Of a stretch of 9,406 bases of DNA, positions 7,219-9,406 are shown piece after piece. The position numbers were made by a program, and so were the translations under genes. The notes below the pieces were generated by a model that saw only the letters and a program-made list of their open reading frames with translations, did no database searches and had not been told where the DNA came from. Each line of letters starts with the position of its first letter. Position 1 is the first letter of the stretch. Source of the stretch: FEN-1297 sp046705645 (GTDB taxonomy: Bacteria > Bacteroidota > Ignavibacteria > Ignavibacteriales > Ignavibacteriaceae); contig JBJKQE010000298.1 of the NCBI GenBank assembly GCA_046705645.1, positions 1 to 9,406 on the forward strand. The letters run 5' to 3'.

Positions 7219-7251
7219 TATCTATTCATCACTAGAACATACAAAAATTAA

Positions 7252-7578
7252 CTAATTAACTTTTTCATCTTTATTAACAGGAATAAATCCAAAATGCTGA
7301 TTTTGCGGAGCATCAATAACTATTTCACCAAATCTGGATTCAAATTTATCAATATTATCTTTCAAAGCTTTCATCAACATTTTTGCATGCTGAGGAGTAG
7401 TTATTATTCTTGCATGAACTTTAGCTTTAGGCACACCCGGTACTATCCTTGTAAAGTCAATGATAAACTCTGCCGGCGAATGTGTAATAATTGCTAGGTT
7501 GGAATAAATTCCTTCTGCTTCTTTTTCACCAAGTTCAATATTTATTTGCTGTCCTTGAGGTTGATTTTCCTGGTTCAT
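7252..7578 (-). CDS. DUF3467 family protein
   Basis: A small 108-residue soluble protein whose sequence fits DUF3467, a conserved family of unknown function in Bacteroidota and other phyla. After a Gln-rich start (MNQENQPQGQQ) comes the family core: INIELGEKEAEGIYSNLAIITHSPAEFIIDF (13-43), a VPG-x-PKAKVHARIITTPQHAKMLMKAL segment (47-73), and a helix DNIDKFESRFGEI. The C-terminus is polar. No enzyme motif, signal peptide or membrane segment is visible. The ATG at 7578 has only a weak GGAA six bases upstream. It precedes miaB by 33 bp, so the pair is probably co-transcribed, but no functional tie to tRNA thiolation can be claimed. Upstream is a non-coding gap with two hairpins; I found no well-spaced -35/-10 pair there, although a promoter is expected. 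Confidence 0.85.
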   Translation of the reverse strand: MNQENQPQGQQINIELGEKEAEGIYSNLAIITHSPAEFIIDFTRIVPGVPKAKVHARIITTPQHAKMLMKALKDNIDKFESRFGEIVIDAPQNQHFGFIPVNKDEKVN

Positions 7579-7609
7579 TTTGTTCCAATTGGTTTTTAAT
7601 AAAAACTGG

Positions 7610-7636
7610 ATTTGTAATTCAAATGAATTTACAAAT
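7610..7636. repeat. Imperfect AT-rich palindrome upstream of the DUF3467 gene
   Basis: A 27-bp inverted repeat with arms ATTTGTAATTC and GAATTTACAAAT, a 4-nt centre and one bulged base. It lies 32 bp upstream of the DUF3467 start, between that gene and the stronger hairpin at 7670-7721. It could be an operator-like site or a weak hairpin in the leader. In this AT-rich sequence chance is also possible. Confidence 0.35.
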
Positions 7637-7657
7637 TATTATTTAAAAAAATGTGGT

Positions 7658-7721
7658 AAAAAAATACGGTGCCGAAATTATCAAACCGGTAAAGACCGTT
7701 CTTTGTTTGATAATTTCGGCA
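7658..7721 (-). terminator. Strong hairpin after the TPR gene, probable intrinsic terminator
   Basis: A perfect 17-bp inverted repeat, TGCCGAAATTATCAAAC at 7670-7686 against GTTTGATAATTTCGGCA at 7705-7721. On the minus strand the 18-nt interior can itself fold (AAAGA-ACGG-TCTTT directly against the main stem, or alternatively CGGT-CTTT-ACCG), so the structure may reach 22 bp with a 4-nt bulge. The hairpin begins 30 nt after the stop of the TPR gene and is followed on the minus strand by seven T residues (7664-7658), after a 5-nt gap. The GC-rich base of the stem and the T-tract fit rho-independent termination; the 5-nt gap and the long stem are not ideal. There is no plus-strand gene nearby that needs a terminator. 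Confidence 0.6.
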
Positions 7722-7751
7722 TAAAATTATATTTAAAATTTCTAACTAAAA

Positions 7752-8930
7752 TTACTTCCTTAACTGATCTGCTTTATCGTATGCTTCTTTGGCTTTATCC
7801 TGATTTCCAAGTATTGTATAAACTCTTCCTAAAAGTTCCCACATATTGGCATCGTCGCCTTTCATCTTAACAACTTTTTCCAAATAAGGTAAAGCTTTTC
7901 TATATTTATCCATATAAATTTCACTATGAGCTGATGATGTATCTCCGCTGGCAATAGCTTCTTTATTTAAATCCGCACCCCACTTAACATAGGTAACAGC
8001 CATATTATACACAGCGTTCTGATAGTCGGGATCGATATCTATTGCTTTAAGAAATTGTTCTTCAGCTCCTTTGTAATCTTTGTTCCCCAGTAAAAGTACA
8101 CCATAGTTGTACCTATAATATTTGTTATCAGGCTCTTGTTGTACCCCGGCTTTAAATGCATCGATTGCAACATCGATTTTATCTGCGCCTATATACGAAT
8201 TACATAATAAAAGTAAAATTTCCGAATTATTCGGATAGGATTTACGGGCCTTCTGAAGAAGATCTATATTTTTATTGTAATAATCTATTGCTTCAGTACT
8301 ATCTTCTACATTTTTTGTGTTTTGATATTTAACTTTCAGCTTGTTAGCTTTATCATAATAAATTTCACCTAAATATTTATAACCATCTAGCGAATTACTT
8401 TTATCAATAATTTTTTGAAGCGGCTCTATTGCTTCATCATATTTTTGTTCATTCATATAAACAAAAGCTAAATTTTTATATGTCTCGTTTGAATCCGGTT
8501 CAATATAAACCGCCTGCTTAAATGAATTTAGTGATTTATCGTAATAAACTTTTGTGCTGTCTTTATCCTTAGTACTTGAACCTTTTTGGAAATATCCTAC
8601 TCCTTCATTAAAAAGCTGTGCCCAATAATGCACTTTTGCATCTTTAATATCTTTTTCATACTGGTTGCTAATGCCTAAAGCTTTATTATATGCGTCAACC
8701 ATGTCCTTATAATTACCAAGTTCAGCTTGTACATAACCTAATAGATAATATCCTTCATCACTTTTAGGATTTTTCTGAACTTCATTCTGTAAAGCTTCTA
8801 AAGCTTTAGAGTAGTTTTTTTGTTGAATATATAATTTTGCGCTGGTAATTTCAGTTGAAGCGCATTCAAAGCCGGTTATTGCCAAACCGATTAACAAAAC
8901 TACAGCTAATAAAATTTTTGAACGATGCAT
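7752..8930 (-). CDS. Exported TPR-repeat protein, probable lipoprotein with atypical lipobox
   Basis: From the ATG at 8930 this is a 392-residue protein: basic start (MHRSK), hydrophobic core (about 6-18), then GFECASTE with Cys23. If lipidated at Cys23, the residue before it is Glu, which does not fit the usual lipobox, so signal peptidase I cleavage or an inner-membrane anchor remain possible. The rest is nearly all TPR: repeats at about 29-62 (YIQQKNYSKALEALQNEVQKNP), 59-90, 128-180 (LNSFKQAVYIEPDSNETYKNLAFVYMNEQKYDEAI), 240-300 (AFKAGVQQEPDNKYYRYNYGVLLLGNKDYKGAEEQF), and a final pair at about 340-390. It probably scaffolds an envelope complex; the partner is unknown. Three in-frame ATGs exist (8951, 8933, 8930). 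GGAG at 8939-8936 sits 5 nt before the ATG at 8930 but only 2 nt before 8933 and downstream of 8951, so 8930 is chosen. Confidence 0.88.
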   Translation of the reverse strand: MHRSKILLAVVLLIGLAITGFECASTEITSAKLYIQQKNYSKALEALQNEVQKNPKSDEGYYLLGYVQAELGNYKDMVDAYNKALGISNQYEKDIKDAKVHYWAQLFNEGVGYFQKGSSTKDKDSTKVYYDKSLNSFKQAVYIEPDSNETYKNLAFVYMNEQKYDEAIEPLQKIIDKSNSLDGYKYLGEIYYDKANKLKVKYQNTKNVEDSTEAIDYYNKNIDLLQKARKSYPNNSEILLLLCNSYIGADKIDVAIDAFKAGVQQEPDNKYYRYNYGVLLLGNKDYKGAEEQFLKAIDIDPDYQNAVYNMAVTYVKWGADLNKEAIASGDTSSAHSEIYMDKYRKALPYLEKVVKMKGDDANMWELLGRVYTILGNQDKAKEAYDKADQLRK

Positions 8931-8940
8931 CATTTCTCCG
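8928..8940 (-). promoter_or_regulatory. Ribosome-binding site choosing between tandem ATG codons
   Basis: Minus-strand reading is CGGAG-AA-ATG-ATG. GGAG is 5 nt from the second ATG (8930) and 2 nt from the first (8933). The spacing favours the second ATG and excludes the upstream ATG at 8951, which would place this site inside the coding region. Confidence 0.6.
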
Positions 8941-8963
8941 TTTATAATCATATTAAGGTTTTA

Positions 8964-8992
8964 AAATTAAGATATTACCCCCCTATAGTCAA
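8964..8992 (-). promoter_or_regulatory. Candidate sigma-70-type promoter for the TPR gene
   Basis: On the minus strand TTGACT (8992-8987) is followed after 17 bp by TAATTT (8969-8964), giving a predicted start near 8957 and a leader of about 27 nt before the ATG at 8930. The -35 matches 5 of 6 consensus bases; the -10 is weaker. The spacer contains a G6 run (C6 on the plus strand). If this organism uses a Bacteroidetes-type primary sigma factor, the consensus would differ. Confidence 0.4.
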
Positions 8993-9123
8993 GAAAAATC
9001 CCGGTTAAAAATGGATTGGGATTTGATAAATAAAGCCAATTTCACACCGGTTATTCATTTATTTTTATCCGTTTATAAATCTTACTAATCAAAATCTTAA
9101 TACAAGCATTATCTGCAGGTAAA

Positions 9124-9152
9124 TTGATTTTCCTCTTTTAAAAGAATATTTT
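9124..9152 (+). promoter_or_regulatory. Candidate sigma-70-type promoter for adenosine deaminase
   Basis: TTGATT (9124-9129) and TATTTT (9147-9152) are separated by 17 bp. This would place transcription start near 9159 and leave a short leader containing the AGAGG ribosome site. Both hexamers are partial matches in AT-rich DNA, so chance is a real possibility. Confidence 0.35.
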
Positions 9153-9164
9153 TCGAATTAAAAG

Positions 9165-9177
9165 AGAGGTTATTTTG
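9165..9177 (+). promoter_or_regulatory. Ribosome-binding site supporting a TTG start
   Basis: AGAGG at 9165-9169 is followed by a 5-nt spacer and TTG at 9175. The geometry is the same as at the other TTG-started gene in this window (962). No in-frame ATG occurs before the conserved HDHLDGG motif. Confidence 0.6.
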
Positions 9178-9406
9178 ACTACAGAACAAATCATTAAATA
9201 CGTTCCGAAAGTCTTACTACATGACCATCTTGACGGCGGTCTTCGCCCAACAACAATTGTTGAATTAGCAAAAGATTTAAAGTATAATAAGCTTCCTACA
9301 AAAGACCCCGAAGAATTAAAAAATTGGTTTTTTAGAGGAGCAAATAAAGGGAATCTTGTAGAATACTTACAAGGTTTTGAGCATACTTGTGCGGTTATGC
9401 AAACTA
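9175..9406 (+). CDS. add: Adenosine deaminase, 5' part; 3' end outside the window
   Basis: Purine-salvage enzyme that hydrolyses adenosine (and deoxyadenosine) to inosine and ammonia. The 77 codons present carry the family's opening zinc site: KVLLHDHLDGGLRPTTIVELA at about 12-32, where His16 and His18 are the first two metal ligands and Gly22-Leu23-Arg24 belong to the substrate pocket. The text then continues LPTKDPEELKNWF (40-52) and FRGANKGNLVEYLQGFEHTCAVMQT (53-77), as in bacterial Add proteins. The DHLDGG form, rather than the HxHLDGS of many enzymes, is seen in a bacterial subgroup. The TTG start at 9175 is supported by AGAGG 5 nt upstream. The gene is divergent from all others here and has its own candidate promoter. 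The remaining zinc ligands and catalytic residues lie beyond the window. Confidence 0.92.
   Translation, partial: MTTEQIIKYVPKVLLHDHLDGGLRPTTIVELAKDLKYNKLPTKDPEELKNWFFRGANKGNLVEYLQGFEHTCAVMQT

Larger units (their letters stand above)
8952..9174. other. Divergent intergenic region between the TPR gene and adenosine deaminase
   Basis: This gap of about 220 bp is the longest non-coding stretch in the window and separates genes on opposite strands, so it must hold a promoter for each. Besides the two candidate promoters listed separately, it holds a run of six C (8978-8983) that stands out in AT-rich DNA, and a 7-bp inverted repeat AAATCCC/GGGATTT around 8996-9024. No RNA gene or small ORF with a ribosome site was recognised. 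Confidence 0.5.

Noticed and set aside
7580..7870. Plus-strand open frame of 96 codons across the hairpin region and the end of the TPR gene
   Set aside because: It runs through the inverted repeat and antisense to the TPR coding region, with no Shine-Dalgarno and a composition rich in Tyr, Leu, Lys and Phe, as expected from antisense AT-rich DNA.
8996..9024. AAATCCC/GGGATTT inverted repeat, followed on the minus strand by a T-run, as a terminator
   Set aside because: No minus-strand gene lies upstream for it to terminate; it sits before the candidate TPR promoter, and 7-bp arms around a 15-nt loop are weak.
9000..9053. Repeated CCGGTTA (near 9001 and 9047) as paired operator sites
   Set aside because: Two copies of a 7-mer with dissimilar flanks are not enough to support a regulator-binding site.
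1..9406. Defence system, phage, transposon, CRISPR or toxin-antitoxin content
   Set aside because: None of the proteins carries transposase, integrase, Cas, restriction or toxin motifs, and no repeat-spacer pattern was seen; the region reads as ordinary chromosome.

Overview
The window is an AT-rich (by eye roughly one-third GC) piece of bacterial chromosome, almost fully coding. Ten of its eleven genes are on the minus strand; one divergent gene starts at the right edge. The best taxonomic guess is the Bacteroidota/Chlorobi/Ignavibacteria group. The grounds are the order miaB, then a receiver-less sigma-54 activator, then an LptE-type lipoprotein (an order I recall from Bacteroidota genomes), the low GC, and the SPOR and TPR envelope proteins. 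Ignavibacteria is my preferred placement, as an inference only; there is no rRNA or other strong taxonomic marker here.

Layout, in minus-strand transcription order from right to left. (1) 8930-7752, a secreted or lipid-anchored TPR protein, followed by a strong hairpin (7670-7721) that probably ends its transcript. (2) 7578-5869, a small DUF3467 protein and then miaB (tRNA ms2i6A37 methylthiotransferase). (3) 5794-4273, an exported TPR-like/SPOR-domain protein and a metallo-beta-lactamase-fold hydrolase. (4) 4152-971, the sigma-54 enhancer-binding protein, an LptE-like outer-membrane lipoprotein that overlaps it, and a membrane-bound family 2 glycosyltransferase. (5) 962-1, a cytoplasmic TPR protein started from TTG, and the first 71 codons of a 3-methyladenine DNA glycosylase that runs off the left edge. 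On the plus strand at 9175, an adenosine deaminase gene begins, also from TTG, and runs off the right edge. The 8952-9174 gap is a divergent promoter region.

Functionally this is a core region mixing tRNA modification, nucleotide salvage and repair, and cell-envelope work (LPS transport, glycosyl transfer, peptidoglycan-associated SPOR protein). I see no mobile element, CRISPR array, phage gene, toxin-antitoxin pair, tRNA or rRNA, and no convincing undescribed multi-gene system. The points most worth a second look are the conserved miaB/sigma-54/lptE neighbourhood with its two inserted genes, a perfect 17-bp inverted repeat after the TPR gene, two TTG starts with identical Shine-Dalgarno geometry, and atypical lipoprotein signals.
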